Below are positions 63,601-64,000 of a stretch of 64,000 nt of DNA, piece by piece. A program made the position numbers and the translations under genes. This DNA is from Strigops habroptila (Eukaryota > Chordata > Aves > Psittaciformes > Psittacidae), in assembly GCF_004027225.2 (NCBI RefSeq), contig NC_046360.1:3460001-3524000 (forward strand). The letters run 5' to 3'. Position 1 is the stretch's first letter, and each line of letters starts with the position of its first letter. The notes beneath the pieces were generated by a model. The model saw only the letters and a list, made by a program, of their open reading frames with translations. It had not been told where the DNA came from and made no database searches.

Positions 63601-64000
63601 CTGCAGAACATTGATGCAGTAAGTCAGCATCCATTCAGTCATGATGGCCAAGTCCCAAACATCATGGTAAAGAAAAACTAGTGGGTTCCTGTTGAATTTC
63701 ATCTGGAAAATTCTTCCCCCTCCTTACTCCCATTTTTCTTTAGTATCTAATTATCTATTACAGTTGCAGTTGCCAAAACTTAACTGGTTTCTAAAGTAAA
63801 GAGGCATTTTCCCCCAGCATGGGGAATTCTCCAGCTAAAAGCAAATCCATCACTTCTGATAAATATCTTTCAAAAGAGCAAAGTTCAGGGATTATGGGAT
63901 TCTGAATCAAATCTTAACCCAGAGTAGAAGAAAGACAAGACAGAGGAATCCTTATATTCAATATATAGTATACTTTGAGAACTTTGTACTCAAACTTTGC

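Noticed and set aside
1-64000. CRISPR arrays, operons, tRNA or rRNA genes, phage or plasmid functions
   Set aside because: I saw no direct-repeat arrays, tightly packed ORFs or cloverleaf-like sequence. The content is ordinary avian nuclear DNA with conserved genes.

Overview
The window is nuclear DNA of a bird. Coding exons are interrupted by GT-AG introns, GC-rich CpG-island promoters stand out from an AT-rich background, and there are 5'-truncated CR1 LINE tails and avian-type endogenous retrovirus LTRs. I recognise five protein genes. Their order and orientation, SBNO1(-), KMT5A(+), RILPL2(-), SNRNP35(+), RILPL1(-), match human 12q24.31, so this is a conserved syntenic block. The species cannot be named from the sequence alone.

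Layout. 60-26700 (-): SBNO1, with 24 coding exons from the ATG at 20118 down to the left edge. About 300 C-terminal residues lie outside the window. Its introns hold a nested LTR pair (17914-19171) and an old degenerate retroposon (about 11990-12840). 25590-27750: a large CpG island with the SBNO1 5' end, six CACGTG E-boxes in 520 bp, and a candidate divergent plus-strand transcript. 27800-31200: intergenic, with two CR1 tails. 31658-39709 (+): KMT5A (SETD8/PR-Set7), eight coding exons, preceded by a CCAAT-rich promoter. 43826-48087 (-): RILPL2, four coding exons. 48088-48772: a short bidirectional GC-rich promoter. 48773-49564 (+): SNRNP35, with its whole coding sequence in one exon. 53374-63600 (-): the last four coding exons of RILPL1; its 5' part is beyond the right edge.

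The genes do not form one pathway. SBNO1 is a nuclear helicase-like regulator, KMT5A a cell-cycle-controlled H4K20 monomethyltransferase, and SNRNP35 a U11 snRNP protein of the minor spliceosome. RILPL1 and RILPL2 are paralogous effectors of phosphorylated Rab8/Rab10 and share intron phases in their 3' halves. I found no undescribed multi-gene system. The observations most worth a second look are the E-box array with its divergent small ORF, the KMT5A promoter and degron details, the nested LTRs, and several tandem or weak splice sites. Exon boundaries were set by reading splice signals and matching remembered human family sequences, not by transcript data.
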